Shown: positions 1 through 10,006, numbered from the stretch's first letter. The stretch is DNA of 64,000 bases from Micromonospora sonchi (GCF_014646235.1 NZ_BMNB01000011.1:124001-188000); one strand, 5' to 3'. Made by a program: numbers and translations. Notes: a model not told the origin generated them from the sequence alone.

Positions 1-1
1 C

Positions 2-580
2 TCCGGCAAGCAGGGCTACGCGTTCGCCCGCTCCGCCGTCGCCCGCGGCGCCCGGGTCACCCTGATCTCGGCCAACGTGGCGCTGCCGGACCCGGCCGGA
101 GCGGACATGATCCGGGTGGGCAGCACGATGGAGCTGCGCGAGGCGACGCTGAAGGCCGCAACCGACGCCGACGCGGTGGTGATGGCGGCGGCTCCGGCTG
201 ATTTCCGGCCGGCGACGTACGCACCTGGCAAAATCAAGAAGTCGGACGACGGCGTGGCGCCCACCATCGAACTCGTCACCAATCCGGACATCGCCGCCGA
301 GCTGGGGCAGCGCCGTCGACCGGAGCAGGTGCTGGTGGTGTTCGCCGCCGAGACCGACGACGCCGAGGCCAACGGGCGGGCCAAGCTTGCCCGTAAGCGG
401 GCCGATCTCATCGTGATCAACGAGGTCGGCCCGGACAAGGTCTTCGGCGCCGAGACCAACGCGGCCACCGTCATCGGCGTGGACGGTTCGGTCACCCGGA
501 TGCCCGAGCGGTCCAAGGAAGAGCTGGCCGACGGCGTGTGGGATCTGGTCGTCGCCAGGTTCACGGACGCCCCCTCCTGA
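2..580 (+). CDS. coaBC: Coenzyme A biosynthesis bifunctional protein CoaBC, C-terminal part
   Basis: The 5' end lies outside the window, so only the last 192 residues, the CoaB (phosphopantothenoylcysteine synthetase) half, are seen. CoaB joins 4'-phosphopantothenate to cysteine with CTP, and the missing N-terminal CoaC half decarboxylates the product. Visible family motifs are the nucleotide-binding start SGKQGYAFA, AAAPADFRP with the following lysines (PGKIKK), NPDIAAELG, FAAETDD and the VINEVG region. The reading frame is open from base 2 to the TGA. metK follows 88 bases later, a common actinobacterial neighbour. The truncation is an artefact of the window edge. Confidence 0.95.
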   Translation, partial: SGKQGYAFARSAVARGARVTLISANVALPDPAGADMIRVGSTMELREATLKAATDADAVVMAAAPADFRPATYAPGKIKKSDDGVAPTIELVTNPDIAAELGQRRRPEQVLVVFAAETDDAEANGRAKLARKRADLIVINEVGPDKVFGAETNAATVIGVDGSVTRMPERSKEELADGVWDLVVARFTDAPS

Positions 581-668
581 GCGCTGGACCGTGGACAACC
601 GCTGGCCGATCTGCTGACGGCTGCTGATTACACTGCCGCAGAACGACATCCAAAATCTTAGGAGTGCC

Positions 669-1862
669 GTGACACGCCGCCTCTTCACGTCCGAATCGGT
701 CACGGAAGGCCACCCGGACAAGATCGCCGACCAGATCAGCGATGGCATCCTCGACGCCCTCCTCCGCCAGGACCCGCACAGCCGGGTGGCCGTCGAGACC
801 CTGATCACCACCGGTCAGGTCCACGTCGCCGGCGAGGTGACCACAAAGGCGTACGCCGACATCCCGACGATCGTCCGGGAGACCATTCTCGGTATCGGCT
901 ACGACTCGTCGAAGAAAGGCTTCGACGGGGCGTCGTGCGGCGTCAGCGTCTCGATCGGCTCCCAGTCCCCGGACATCGCCCAGGGCGTCGACAACGCCTT
1001 CGAGTTGCGCACCGGCGCGTCCGAGAGCGCGCTGGACGCGCAGGGCGCCGGTGACCAGGGCATGATGTTCGGCTTCGCCTGCTCGGAGACGCCCGAGCTG
1101 ATGCCGCTGCCGATCGCGCTGGCGCATCGGCTGGCCCGCCGCCTGGCCGCCGTCCGTAAGGACGGCACCGTCCCGTACCTGCGGCCGGACGGCAAGACCC
1201 AGGTCACCATCGAGTACGACGGGCTGCGGCCGGTGCGGCTCAACACCGTTGTCGTCTCCAGCCAGCACGCCGCGGACATCTCGCTGGACTCGCTGCTCAC
1301 CCCGGACGTGCGTGACCACGTCATCGCGCCGGAGCTGGAGAGCCTCGGCCTGGACACCGAGGGGTACCGGCTGCTGGTCAACCCGACCGGCCGGTTCGAG
1401 ATCGGCGGTCCGATGGGTGACGCCGGCCTGACCGGGCGGAAGATCATCGTCGACACCTACGGCGGCTACGCCCGGCACGGCGGGGGCGCCTTCTCCGGCA
1501 AGGACCCGTCGAAGGTCGACCGGTCCGCCGCGTACGCCATGCGGTGGGTGGCCAAGAACGTGGTCGCCGCCGGCCTCGCCGAGCGCTGCGAGGTGCAGGT
1601 CGCGTACGCGATCGGCAAGGCGCACCCGGTCAGCCTCTTCATCGAGACGTTCGGCACCGAGACCGTGCCGGTCGCCTCGATCGAGAAGGCGGTCACCGAG
1701 ATCTTCGACCTGCGTCCGGCCGCTATCATCCGGGATCTGCACCTGCTGCGCCCGATCTACGCCCAGACCGCCGCGTACGGCCACTTCGGCCGGGAGCTGC
1801 CGGATCTGACCTGGGAGAACACCGACCGGGCCGCCGACCTCAAGTCGGCCGCAGGAGCCTGA
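669..1862 (+). CDS. metK: S-adenosylmethionine synthase
   Basis: Makes S-adenosylmethionine from methionine and ATP in the cytosol. The 397-residue protein is of normal family length. Near the N-terminus is [16 protein letters not shown], which carries the ATP-binding histidine. [15 protein letters not shown] lies in the middle, and [19 protein letters not shown] is the glycine-rich P-loop-like signature. The GTG start is placed by AGGAG a few bases upstream. A possible -10 (TTACACT) lies about 35 bases before the start. No SAM riboswitch was recognised in the short leader. Confidence 0.98.
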   Translation: MTRRLFTSESVTEGHPDKIADQISDGILDALLRQDPHSRVAVETLITTGQVHVAGEVTTKAYADIPTIVRETILGIGYDSSKKGFDGASCGVSVSIGSQSPDIAQGVDNAFELRTGASESALDAQGAGDQGMMFGFACSETPELMPLPIALAHRLARRLAAVRKDGTVPYLRPDGKTQVTIEYDGLRPVRLNTVVVSSQHAADISLDSLLTPDVRDHVIAPELESLGLDTEGYRLLVNPTGRFEIGGPMGDAGLTGRKIIVDTYGGYARHGGGAFSGKDPSKVDRSAAYAMRWVAKNVVAAGLAERCEVQVAYAIGKAHPVSLFIETFGTETVPVASIEKAVTEIFDLRPAAIIRDLHLLRPIYAQTAAYGHFGRELPDLTWENTDRAADLKSAAGA

Positions 1863-1927
1863 CCGGCGGCAGGCGAGCCGACCGGCGACCCGCCGACGGG
1901 TCGCCGGTCGCTCGTGTCTGCGTCGAC

Positions 1928-3937
1928 GTGCCGCTGGCGCACCTGGACCGGCCGTTCGACTATCTGGTCCCGCAGGAGCTGGCCGCCGAGGCGCTGCCCG
2001 GCGTGCGGGTGAAGGTCCGCTTCGCTGGCCAGTTGGTCAGCGGGTGGCTGCTGGAACGGGCCGAGCGCTCCGACCATCCCCGGCTGGCGTACCTGGAGAA
2101 GGTGGTCTCGCCGGTGCCGGTGCTCGCCCCCGAGGTGGCCCGGCTGGCCCGCGCCGTCGCCGACCGGTACGCCGGCAGCCTGGCCGACGTGCTGCGCCTC
2201 GCGGTGCCGCCACGGCACGCCCGGGTGGAGAAGGAGATCACCGCCCAGGCGGCCCCCGATGAGGCCACACCCGCCCCGTCGCCGGAGGCTGCGCCCGCCC
2301 CGTCGCCGGAGGCCGCGTCCACGCCGTCGCCGGAGGCCACGCCTGAGCCGCGACCGATCGCCCGGCCCGGCTCGGACGGCGTGCCGGAGCCGGGTGGGTG
2401 GCGGGACTATCCGGCGGGGCCCGCACTGCTGCGCGCGCTCGCCGCGGGCCGCGTACCCCGGGCCGTGTGGTCGGCATTGCCGGGGGAGGACTGGGCGGCC
2501 CGTTACGCCGATGCGGTCGCCGCCACCGTGGCCGCCGGCCGGGGTGCCCTGGTGGTGGTCGCCGACGGGCGGGACCTGGACCGGCTCGACGCGGCGCTGA
2601 CCGCGGCGCTCGGCCCGGGCCGGCACGTGTGTCTCTCCGCCGCGCTCGGACCGGCGCGGCGTTACCGCGCCTTCCTCACCGCCCGCCGAGCCGACGCGCC
2701 GGTGGTGATCGGCACCCGGGCGGCCATGTTCGCCCCGGTGGCCCGGCTGGGACTGGTGGGGATCTGGGACGACGGCGATGACCTGCACGCCGAGCCTCGG
2801 GCCCCGTATCCGCACGCCCGGGAGGTGCTGCTCACCCGGGCCCAGCTCGAACAGGCCGCGACGTTGGTCGGCGGCTACGCCCGTACCGCCGAGGCGCAAC
2901 TGCTGGTGGAGACCGGTTGGGCCCGCGAGGTGGTCGCCGACCGGGCGGTGCTGCGGGCGCGTACCCCCGCCGTCGCGCCGGCCGGCGACGATCCGCAACT
3001 GGCCCGCGACCCGGCCGCGGCCACCGCCCGGCTGCCCAGCCTGGCCTGGACCGCCGCCCGGGAGGCGTTGCGGGCGGACCTGCCGGTCCTGGTGCAGGTG
3101 CCCCGGCGCGGCTACCTGCCCTCGGTGGCCTGCGCCGAGTGCCGCGCCCCGGCCCGCTGCCCGCACTGCGCCGGGCCGCTGGCGTTGCCGTCGGCCGGCG
3201 GGGCCCCGGGCTGCCGTTGGTGCGCCCGGGTCGCCGCGGCGTACGCGTGTCCGCACTGCGGCGGGCGGCGGCTGCGGGCCTCCGTCGTCGGGGCCCGACG
3301 CACCGCCGAGGAACTGGGCCGGGCCTTTCCCGGGGTGCCGGTACGCACCTCCGGCCGCGAGGAGGTGCTGGCGGAGGTGCCCGGCGGCGCCGGCCTGGTG
3401 ATCGCGACCCCCGGCGCCGAACCGGTCGCGAGCGGTGGCTACGGCGCGGTGCTGCTGCTGGACACCTGGGCCCTGCTCACCCGGGCCGACCTGCGCGCCG
3501 GCGAGGAGGCGCTGCGCCGGTGGAGCGCCGCCGCCGCGTTGGCCCGACCGGCCGCCGCCGGTGGCCGCGTGGTGGTGGTCGCCGACGGTGGACTCGCGCC
3601 GGTGCAGGCGCTGCTGCGCTGGGACGCGCCCTGGTTCGCCGCCCGGGAACTGGCCGAGCGGCGGGAGTTGGGCTTCCCGCCGGCGGTGCGGATGGCCAGC
3701 GTCACCGGCCCGCCCACGGCCGTGGCCGATCTGCTGGCGCAGGCGCGGCTGCCCGACGAGGCGGAACTGCTCGGCCCGGTGCCGGCCGACGGTGAGCGGG
3801 AGCGGATGCTGGTGCGGGTGCCGCGGGCGCGGGCCGCGGTGCTGGCCGAGGCGTTGCACGAGGCGGCCGCGGTGCGCAGCGCCCGCAAGGCACCCGATCC
3901 GGTACGCCTCGAGATCGACCCGCTCGCGATGTTCTGA
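1928..3937 (+). CDS. priA: PriA-like primosomal protein N' with degenerate helicase core
   Basis: About 669 residues resembling actinobacterial PriA, the replication-restart protein. The N-terminal region begins around PLAHLDRPFDYLVP, the 3'-DNA-binding domain. A Pro/Ser/Glu/Ala linker follows with repeats of PSPEA at roughly residues 115-140. Eight cysteines in CxxC pairs around residues 400-450 (CAEC, CPHC, CRWC, CPHC) should bind two zinc ions. I see no Walker A GxGKT and no DExH box, so helicase activity is doubtful. Actinobacterial PriA proteins are known to lack these motifs. The start is uncertain: similarity begins 7 codons upstream (ARVCVDV) with no start codon there. GTG at 1928 is the nearest usable codon; the next one upstream is an ATG at 1544, deep inside metK. 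Confidence 0.85.
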   Translation: MPLAHLDRPFDYLVPQELAAEALPGVRVKVRFAGQLVSGWLLERAERSDHPRLAYLEKVVSPVPVLAPEVARLARAVADRYAGSLADVLRLAVPPRHARVEKEITAQAAPDEATPAPSPEAAPAPSPEAASTPSPEATPEPRPIARPGSDGVPEPGGWRDYPAGPALLRALAAGRVPRAVWSALPGEDWAARYADAVAATVAAGRGALVVVADGRDLDRLDAALTAALGPGRHVCLSAALGPARRYRAFLTARRADAPVVIGTRAAMFAPVARLGLVGIWDDGDDLHAEPRAPYPHAREVLLTRAQLEQAATLVGGYARTAEAQLLVETGWAREVVADRAVLRARTPAVAPAGDDPQLARDPAAATARLPSLAWTAAREALRADLPVLVQVPRRGYLPSVACAECRAPARCPHCAGPLALPSAGGAPGCRWCARVAAAYACPHCGGRRLRASVVGARRTAEELGRAFPGVPVRTSGREEVLAEVPGGAGLVIATPGAEPVASGGYGAVLLLDTWALLTRADLRAGEEALRRWSAAAALARPAAAGGRVVVVADGGLAPVQALLRWDAPWFAARELAERRELGFPPAVRMASVTGPPTAVADLLAQARLPDEAELLGPVPADGERERMLVRVPRARAAVLAEALHEAAAVRSARKAPDPVRLEIDPLAMF

Positions 3938-4079
3938 CGGCACCGTTACGGTGGGTGGCGTTCGGGGATGCTCCGGTGCGGTGGTAGCATCGCCCGTCAT
4001 GCCCACGACGGCGGGCCCGCGTCGGTCCGGCGCGATATCAATGATCTCAATCAGCCGGTGATCAGGGGTGTAACGAGTC

Positions 4080-5063
4080 GTGACCGTTCGTCAGTCGATC
4101 GTCTTCAACGGTGACCTTGGCAGCGGCAAGAGCACCGTCTCGGTGGTGATCGCCGAGCGGCTCGGGTTGCGCCGGGTCAGCGTCGGCGACCTCTACCGGC
4201 AGATGGCCCAGGAGCGGCAGATGACCGCGCTCCAGCTCAACCTGCACGCCGAGCTGGACCAGGCCGTCGACGGCTACGTCGACCAGCTCCAACGCGACAT
4301 CGCCGCCTCCGGCGAGAGCCTGGTCATGGACTCGCGACTGGCCTGGCACTTCTTCACCGACGCGCTCAAGGTGCACATGATCACCGAGCCGGCCGAGGCG
4401 GCCCGACGGGTGCTGCTGCGCCCCTCCGGCCCGGCCGAGAGCTACATCTCCCTGGAGGAGGCCAAGCTCAAGCTCCGGGAGCGCAGCGAGAGCGAGCGCG
4501 GTCGGTTCCTGATCCGCTACGGCGTGGACAAGGCCCGGCTGCGCAACTACGACCTGATCTGCGACACCACCCGGGCTCCGGCCGACGAGGTGATCGAGCG
4601 CATCATCGACGTGTACGAGGGGCGCCTCGCCCCCGAGGTGCTGGGCGGTGCGCCGCCGCTGCTGCTGCTCGACCCGGCCCGGATCTACCCGACCGAGGAC
4701 ATCGCGGGCCTGCGCGGGCTCTGGGACTCGACCTTCGTCGACGAGGTCGCCGCGATGGGCGAGACCGGCCTGGAGCCGCTGGAGATCGGCTACACCGGCG
4801 AGTACTTCTTCGTGGTCAACGGGCACCGCCGGCTCAGCGCCGCCCTGCGCAACGGGTTCCGGCTGGTGCCCGGCCGGCTGGTCGCCGAGGTCGACGAGCC
4901 CGTGGTGGGTGACATCAGCGCCATCGACTACTTCGCCGCGCAGGTCCGGCCCAGCCTGATCCACGACTGGGAGGCGGCCCACGAGATCCGCCTGCCGTTG
5001 CCGGAGCACGCCCTGTTCACCGGCGACGCGGTGTTGGCCGGGGAGCCCGGCAGCGCCGGCTGA
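4080..5063 (+). CDS. Cytidylate-kinase-like protein with C-terminal ParB-like domain
   Basis: A two-part 327-residue protein. Residues 1 to about 185 look like a (d)CMP-kinase-type P-loop kinase: the P-loop is GDLGSGKST (11-19), followed by a SVGDLYR substrate region, the DSRLAWHF segment and a lid-like arginine-rich helix. Residues about 195-327 are not part of normal Cmk. They contain VNGHRRLSAALRNG, which resembles the GERR box of ParB/sulfiredoxin-like domains that bind or hydrolyse CTP or ATP. The GTG start follows AGGGGTG. A possible -10 (TAGCAT) lies about 95 bases upstream. The kinase fold is well supported; the ParB-like assignment and any substrate are inference. Confidence 0.75.
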   Translation: MTVRQSIVFNGDLGSGKSTVSVVIAERLGLRRVSVGDLYRQMAQERQMTALQLNLHAELDQAVDGYVDQLQRDIAASGESLVMDSRLAWHFFTDALKVHMITEPAEAARRVLLRPSGPAESYISLEEAKLKLRERSESERGRFLIRYGVDKARLRNYDLICDTTRAPADEVIERIIDVYEGRLAPEVLGGAPPLLLLDPARIYPTEDIAGLRGLWDSTFVDEVAAMGETGLEPLEIGYTGEYFFVVNGHRRLSAALRNGFRLVPGRLVAEVDEPVVGDISAIDYFAAQVRPSLIHDWEAAHEIRLPLPEHALFTGDAVLAGEPGSAG

Positions 5064-5106
5064 ACGTCCGCCGGGGAGCCCCGGAAGCGCCGGCTGAACG
5101 TCCACG
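5039..5106 (+). repeat. Tandem duplication at the 3' end of the kinase-fusion gene
   Basis: Two neighbouring copies of about 33 bases, each running from CCGGGGAGCCC to GCTGAACGTCC. They differ by a few bases and a one-base insertion. The first copy contains the stop codon of the upstream gene; the second lies in the spacer before def. This looks like a local slippage duplication. Confidence 0.75.
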
Positions 5107-5196
5107 GGGCCGCCGGCGGCTGGCTCCGGCGAACCCGTTCCGGGCACTCCGTAGACTGGTACGGCACCCGCCGTCCACGACAAGGAGCCAACCCGC

Positions 5197-5757
5197 GTGA
5201 CCGTCCAGCCCATCCGTCTGTTCGGGGATCCGGTGCTGCGCACGCCGGCCGATCCGGTGGTCGACTTCGACGCTGAGCTGCGCAAGCTCATCGCCGACCT
5301 GACCGACACCATGCGTGAGCAGAACGGCGCCGGTCTCGCCGCGCCGCAGATCGGCGTGGGTTTGCGGGTGTTCACCTTCCACGTCGACGACGTGCTCGGT
5401 CACCTGGTCAACCCGGTCCTGGAGTTTCCCGACGCCGAGGAGCAGGACGGCCCGGAGGGCTGCCTGTCCATCCCCGGGCTGTATTTCGACACCAAGCGCC
5501 GGCAGAACGTGATCGCCAAGGGCTTCACCGGCCACGGCGACCCGTTGCAGATCGTCGGCACCGGCATGATGGCGCGCTGCGTGCAGCACGAGACCGACCA
5601 CCTCGACGGCGTGCTGTTCGTCGACCGGCTGGACCCGGCCGGACGCAAGGAGGCGATGAAGGCGATCCGCCAGGCAGAGTGGTACGACCCCGCCGCCCCG
5701 CCCACCGTGAAGCTGAGCCCACACGGCGCCGGCAGCCCGTTCGGCCTGGGGCGGTGA
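5197..5757 (+). CDS. def: Peptide deformylase
   Basis: Removes the N-formyl group from new proteins, using a metal ion. All three family motifs are intact: GAGLAAPQ (residues 44-51), EGCLS (87-91, with metal-binding Cys89), and QHETDHLDG (130-138) holding the HExxH metal site. At 186 residues it has a normal length. AAGGAG precedes the GTG start, and a -10-like TAGACT lies near 5152. The gene is followed after 4 bases by fmt, so the enzymes that add and remove the formyl group are made together. Confidence 0.97.
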   Translation: MTVQPIRLFGDPVLRTPADPVVDFDAELRKLIADLTDTMREQNGAGLAAPQIGVGLRVFTFHVDDVLGHLVNPVLEFPDAEEQDGPEGCLSIPGLYFDTKRRQNVIAKGFTGHGDPLQIVGTGMMARCVQHETDHLDGVLFVDRLDPAGRKEAMKAIRQAEWYDPAAPPTVKLSPHGAGSPFGLGR

Positions 5758-5761
5758 ACCG

Positions 5762-6688
5762 ATGCGTGTGATCTTCGCCGGTACGCCGGCCGTCGCCGTC
5801 CCCGCCCTCGCCGCCGTGGCCGACTCCCGACACGAGGTGGTCGCCGTGGTCACCCGACCGGACGCCCCGGCCGGGCGTGGTCGGGGCCTGGCCCGCTCCC
5901 CGGTCGGCGCCTGGGCCGACGAGCGTGGCATCGAGGTGCTGACTCCGGCCCGTCCGCGCGAGCCCGAGTTCCTGGACCGGCTGCGCGAGTTGGCCCCGGA
6001 CTGTGTCCCGGTGGTGGCCTACGGCGCGCTGGTGCCGCCGGTGGCGCTGGAGATCCCCCGGCACGGCTGGGTGAACCTGCACTTCTCGCTGCTGCCCGCC
6101 TGGCGGGGCGCGGCACCGGTGCAGCACGCCGTGCTGCACGGCGACGAGGTGACCGGCGCCAGCGTCTTCCAACTGGAGGAGGGGCTGGACACCGGGCCGG
6201 TCTACGGCACGCTCACCGACGAGATCCGGCCCACCGACACCTCGGGCGACCTGCTGGAGCGGCTGGCCCACACCGGTGCCGGGCTGCTGGTGGCGGTGCT
6301 CGACGCGCTGGAGGATGGCACCGCGCGGGCCGAGCCGCAGCCCGCCGACGGGGTCACCCTGGCGCCGAAGCTGACCGTCGAGGACGCCCGCGTGCGGTGG
6401 TCGGACCCCGCCTTCGCGGTGGACCGGCGGATCCGCGCCTGCACCCCGGCGCCCGGCCCGTGGACCACGTTCCGGGGCGAGCGGGTGAAGCTGGGCCCGG
6501 TCACCCCGGCCCCCGACGCCCCCGATCTGAAGCCCGGCGAGCTGCGGGTGGAGAAGGCGCGGGTGCTGGCCGGCACGGCCACCGTGCCGGTCCGGCTCGG
6601 CGAGGTGCGGGCGGCCGGCAAGCGGGCCATGCCGGCGACCGACTGGGCGCGCGGCGCCCGGGTCAGCGCCGGGGAGGAGTTCGCGTGA
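5762..6688 (+). CDS. fmt: Methionyl-tRNA formyltransferase
   Basis: Formylates the amino group of initiator methionyl-tRNA using 10-formyltetrahydrofolate. The 308-residue protein opens with [12 protein letters not shown]. It carries the catalytic segment [19 protein letters not shown] (Asn, His and the SLLPxWRG signature) and GLDTGPVY. A smaller C-terminal tRNA-binding domain follows, containing [14 protein letters not shown]. The start is ATG just after def, and the stop overlaps the next gene by GTGA, so def, fmt and rsmB are likely one transcript. Confidence 0.97.
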   Translation: MRVIFAGTPAVAVPALAAVADSRHEVVAVVTRPDAPAGRGRGLARSPVGAWADERGIEVLTPARPREPEFLDRLRELAPDCVPVVAYGALVPPVALEIPRHGWVNLHFSLLPAWRGAAPVQHAVLHGDEVTGASVFQLEEGLDTGPVYGTLTDEIRPTDTSGDLLERLAHTGAGLLVAVLDALEDGTARAEPQPADGVTLAPKLTVEDARVRWSDPAFAVDRRIRACTPAPGPWTTFRGERVKLGPVTPAPDAPDLKPGELRVEKARVLAGTATVPVRLGEVRAAGKRAMPATDWARGARVSAGEEFA

Positions 6689-8103
6689 GGGACACCGCCC
6701 CCTATCGGGGCACGGACCGCCGGGGGCCACGCTCGGGACGACCGCCGGTGGACCACCCGCGGCACGCGGCGTACGAGGCCGTCGCGGCGGTCAACCGCGA
6801 CGACGCGTACGCCAACCTGGTGCTACCGGTGATCCTGCGCGAGCAGGGGCTGATCGGCCGGGACGCCGCCTTCGCCACCGAGCTGACCTACGGCACCCTG
6901 CGACGCCTCGGCACCCTCGACGCGATCCTCACCTCCGCCGCCGGCCGGGACGTGCAGCGGATCGACCCGCCGGTACGCGACGCGCTGCGGCTCGGCGCGT
7001 ACCAGCTGCTGCACACCCGGGTGCCCGCGCACGCGGCGGTCTCCTCCACCGTCGACCTGGTCCGGACGGTCGGTCCGGGCGCCACCGGCTTCGCCAACGC
7101 GGTGCTGCGCGAGGTCGCCGGACGCGACGCCGACGAGTGGGTGTCGCAACTGGCGCCGCCGCTGGAGACCGACCCGATCGGCCACCTCGCGCTGGCCTAC
7201 AGCCATCCGCAGTGGATCGTCCGGGCGTTCGCCGAGGCACTCGGCGGCGACCTCGGCGAGACCACCCGGCTGCTGATCGAGGACAACGAACGCCCGCCGG
7301 TGCACCTGTGCGCCCGGCCGGGCCTCGCCGACCCGGTCGAGTTGGCCGACGAGGCCGGCGGGACCCCGGGGGCCTTCTCGCCGTACGCCGTCTATCTCGA
7401 CGCCGGCGGCTCCCCGGGTGATCTGGCGGCGGTGGCCGACCGGCGGGCCCACGTCCAGGACGAGGGCTCGCAGCTGGTCGCGGCCGCGCTGGCCGTCACG
7501 CCGTTGGACGGCCCGGACGGCCGTTGGCTCGATTTGTGCGCCGGGCCGGGTGGCAAGGCGGGCCTGCTCGGCGCCATCGCCGCGCAGCGCGGCGCGCGGT
7601 TGACCGCGGTGGAGGTGGCCGAACACCGGGCGCGGCTGGTCGAGACCGCGACCCAGGGCCTGCCGGTCACCGTGCTGCACACCGACGGCCGGCTGGTCGG
7701 CGCCGAGCCGAAGCTGCCGGAGGGGCACTTCGACCGGGTGCTGGTCGACGCGCCGTGCACCGGTCTGGGCTCGCTGCGCCGCCGGCCCGAGTCGCGCTGG
7801 CGGCGCCAACCGTCGGACCTGCCCGCCCTGACCCGGTTGCAGCGTGAGCTGCTCGCCGCCGGGCTGCGCGCGCTCCGGCCCGGCGGCGTGCTGGCCTACG
7901 TGACCTGTTCGCCGCACACCGTGGAGACCCACGTGTCGGTGACCGAGGCGGCCCGCCGCAGTGGCACGTCGGTCGACTTCGTCGACGCCCGGCCGGCGCT
8001 GCCGGCGGGCATGCCGGGGCTCGGCGACGGACCGACGGTGCAGCTGTGGCCGCACCGGCACGGCACCGACGCCATGTTCCTCGCCCTGCTGCGCCGAGGC
8101 TGA
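6685..8103 (+). CDS. rsmB: 16S rRNA (cytosine-C5)-methyltransferase RsmB/Sun family
   Basis: Methylates a cytosine of 16S rRNA using SAM. The protein has 472 residues. An N-terminal NusB-like RNA-binding helical domain covers roughly residues 20-160 ([19 protein letters not shown] onward). A Rossmann methyltransferase follows, with the SAM loop [13 protein letters not shown], then [20 protein letters not shown] and the catalytic VTCSPHTVE. The GTG start overlaps the fmt stop by four bases, which suggests translational coupling. The frame is open further upstream, but that part lies inside fmt. Confidence 0.94.
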   Translation: MRDTAPYRGTDRRGPRSGRPPVDHPRHAAYEAVAAVNRDDAYANLVLPVILREQGLIGRDAAFATELTYGTLRRLGTLDAILTSAAGRDVQRIDPPVRDALRLGAYQLLHTRVPAHAAVSSTVDLVRTVGPGATGFANAVLREVAGRDADEWVSQLAPPLETDPIGHLALAYSHPQWIVRAFAEALGGDLGETTRLLIEDNERPPVHLCARPGLADPVELADEAGGTPGAFSPYAVYLDAGGSPGDLAAVADRRAHVQDEGSQLVAAALAVTPLDGPDGRWLDLCAGPGGKAGLLGAIAAQRGARLTAVEVAEHRARLVETATQGLPVTVLHTDGRLVGAEPKLPEGHFDRVLVDAPCTGLGSLRRRPESRWRRQPSDLPALTRLQRELLAAGLRALRPGGVLAYVTCSPHTVETHVSVTEAARRSGTSVDFVDARPALPAGMPGLGDGPTVQLWPHRHGTDAMFLALLRRG

Positions 8104-8121
8104 CCGCCTTCGTCGGTCCGG

Positions 8122-8175
8122 GCCCGCGACCGGCACCAGCGGTCCGGGCCGGCGACCGGCACGGCGGTCGCGGGC
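8122..8175. terminator. Possible bidirectional terminator between convergent genes
   Basis: GCCCGCGACCG (from 8122) pairs perfectly with CGGTCGCGGGC (ending 8175). Two near-identical 22-base direct repeats lie here, from 8116 and from 8140. It fills the 84-base gap between convergent rsmB and the lipoprotein gene. There is no T-tract, so termination is inferred from position and structure. Confidence 0.45.
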
Positions 8176-8187
8176 GGGGTGTGCCGG

Positions 8188-9075
8188 TCAGGTCACGGGT
8201 AGGCCCTGCGGGCCGACCCCGCGCATCGAACCGGTGAGCTTGCGGTCGTCGCTCCACAAGATGCAGCGCACCCCGCGGTCGCCCTCCTCCCATTCCCGCT
8301 GCGAGGGCGGGTAGAAAATGGATCCGGCGCGGTAGGGCAGCTCGGCGTTGTTGGGCACGTCGGCGAAGGTGGCGATCAGTTCCATGCAGCGCTGGTGCGC
8401 TTGGCCGGCCGAGTCGGTGAACTGCTCCCAGGTCATGTTCTCTTCGATGTACACCCCGACGAACTCGGCGCCGTGCGGTTCGGTGCACAGCACCGGGGCC
8501 ATGTAGTTCAGGCTGTTGCCGATCAGCTTCGGGTCGAAGCAGCGGTGGACCAGCGGTGAGTCGCCGATCAGCGCCCCGCGCAGGCTGCCGGTGCGGTTCA
8601 CCGGTCGGGTGTTGTCGATGCTGTCGGTCTCGCTCAGATCGCAGCGGAACCACCGGGCGCCGCCGTTCCAGGCCGCCACGGACGGCAGGGCGATGTTGAG
8701 CGTCAGCCGGGCGACGTGCCAGTCCCCACCGAGCACCAGCCGGGCGCGCTGGTCGCACTCGGCCCGAGCGGTGCGCAGCGCCGTCGAACCCGGTTCGGGT
8801 CGCGGACCCTTCGCCGCCGGACCGGCGAACGTGCCCACGTACACCGTCTCGGCGAGGTGGTTGCGGGCGCAGTCCACGATCTCGTAGGTGCTCGCCTGCA
8901 CGATCGCGGTGACCCGGGGCAGGCAGGCGTCGGTGGCCGGCACGAACATCGCCGGCGCGCGCAGCGCGGGCCAGTCGTTGGTGAGATTGCCGTCCGTCCC
9001 GCCCGGCCGCACGCAGCCGGACAGCAGGAGCACCGGCACGCCGGCCAGCGCCAGCGCCGCGAGCCACCGTCGCAT
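8188..9075 (-). CDS. Septum-formation-domain lipoprotein
   Basis: A 295-residue predicted lipoprotein. The N-terminus MRRWLAALALAGVPVLLLSGC is a signal peptide with lipobox LLSGC, giving a lipidated Cys near residue 21. The rest holds two similar modules, each with a pattern like the actinobacterial 'septum formation' domain: ACLPRV then VDCARNHLAETVYVG, and RCFDP then VLCTEPHGAEFVGVY. The cysteine pairs probably form disulfides outside the membrane. The ATG is preceded by GGAAGGG. A role at the division septum is only implied by the family name. The gene is alone on its strand, divergent from rpe. Confidence 0.8.
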   Translation of the reverse strand: MRRWLAALALAGVPVLLLSGCVRPGGTDGNLTNDWPALRAPAMFVPATDACLPRVTAIVQASTYEIVDCARNHLAETVYVGTFAGPAAKGPRPEPGSTALRTARAECDQRARLVLGGDWHVARLTLNIALPSVAAWNGGARWFRCDLSETDSIDNTRPVNRTGSLRGALIGDSPLVHRCFDPKLIGNSLNYMAPVLCTEPHGAEFVGVYIEENMTWEQFTDSAGQAHQRCMELIATFADVPNNAELPYRAGSIFYPPSQREWEEGDRGVRCILWSDDRKLTGSMRGVGPQGLPVT

Positions 9076-9312
9076 CGTTCGCCCTTCCCGGAAGCCGCTG
9101 CCCGGCTGTCGGCTCCCGCGCCCACCGGCCTGCACCTTACCGGTCACCGTCCCCGATGGAGTCTCGCCGCCCTCGCGCAGTCTGGCCAGTCCGGGCGCTC
9201 CCTCGGTTTCGCCGCATTGGCCTGAAGGGGATCGTTCTGCACCGTCGGTAGCCTCCGGGTCACGGGGTGTTCCGGTTGGTGCCGTGCCGCCGACGGCTGG
9301 TGACCGCGTTCG

Positions 9313-9318
9313 TACACT
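9313..9318 (+). promoter_or_regulatory. -10 element of a probable leaderless rpe promoter
   Basis: TACACT ends 6 bases before the rpe GTG and no ribosome binding site lies between. In actinobacteria this spacing places transcription start on the first base of the start codon. No clear -35 was found. Confidence 0.5.
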
Positions 9319-9324
9319 GGCCCT

Positions 9325-10005
9325 GTGACCGTACCGCCGCCGATCATCGCGCCAAGTATCCTCGCCGCCGATTTCGCCCGTCTCGCCGAAGAGGTCCGCG
9401 CCGTGGAGACGGCGGCGGACTGGTTGCACGTGGACGTGATGGACAACCACTTCGTGCCGAACCTGACCATCGGGCTGCCGGTGGTGCAGAGCCTGCGGGC
9501 CGCCACCGAGCTGCCCTTCGACGTGCACCTGATGATCAACGATCCGCGCCGCTGGGCGCCCGGCTACGCCGACGCCGGGGCGTACAACGTCACCTTCCAC
9601 GCCGAGGCGTGCGACGACCCGGTGGCGTTGGCCAAGGACCTGCGCGCGGCGGGCGCCAAGGCGGGGCTGGCGATCGACCGGGACACCCCGATCGAGCCGT
9701 ACCTCGACCTGCTGCCGAGCTTCGACACGCTGCTGATCATGACGATCAAGGCCGGGTTCGGCGGGCAGCGGTTCATCCCTGAGCTGCTGGAGAAGGTCCG
9801 CACCGCGCGTCGGCACGTCGACGCCGGCCACCTCGAACTGCGCATCGAGGTCGACGGCGGGATCGCCGCCGACACCATCGAGCAGGCGGCCGCGGCCGGT
9901 GCCGACGCCTTCGTCGCCGGCACCGCCGTCTACGGGGCCGACGATCCGGCCGAGGCGGTACGCCGGCTGCGCGGGCTGGCGGAGCGCGCGGCGGCCGAGG
10001 CGTGA
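9325..10005 (+). CDS. rpe: Ribulose-phosphate 3-epimerase
   Basis: Interconverts ribulose 5-phosphate and xylulose 5-phosphate in the pentose phosphate pathway. The 226-residue TIM barrel keeps the expected motifs: [23 protein letters not shown] (metal-binding His and Asp), [17 protein letters not shown], and the phosphate-binding EVDGGI and FVAGTAVYG. The start is GTG. The next gene begins two bases after the stop, so the two may be co-transcribed. Confidence 0.97.
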   Translation: MTVPPPIIAPSILAADFARLAEEVRAVETAADWLHVDVMDNHFVPNLTIGLPVVQSLRAATELPFDVHLMINDPRRWAPGYADAGAYNVTFHAEACDDPVALAKDLRAAGAKAGLAIDRDTPIEPYLDLLPSFDTLLIMTIKAGFGGQRFIPELLEKVRTARRHVDAGHLELRIEVDGGIAADTIEQAAAAGADAFVAGTAVYGADDPAEAVRRLRGLAERAAAEA

Positions 10006-10006
10006 C

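Noticed and set aside
600..668. SAM riboswitch before metK
   Set aside because: The gap is only 88 bases and shows none of the conserved SAM-I, SAM-II or SAM-IV blocks; only a -10-like and a ribosome site.
1544..1927. Upstream start of priA inside metK
   Set aside because: The only in-frame ATG lies 320 bases inside metK and gives a low-complexity Arg-rich extension.
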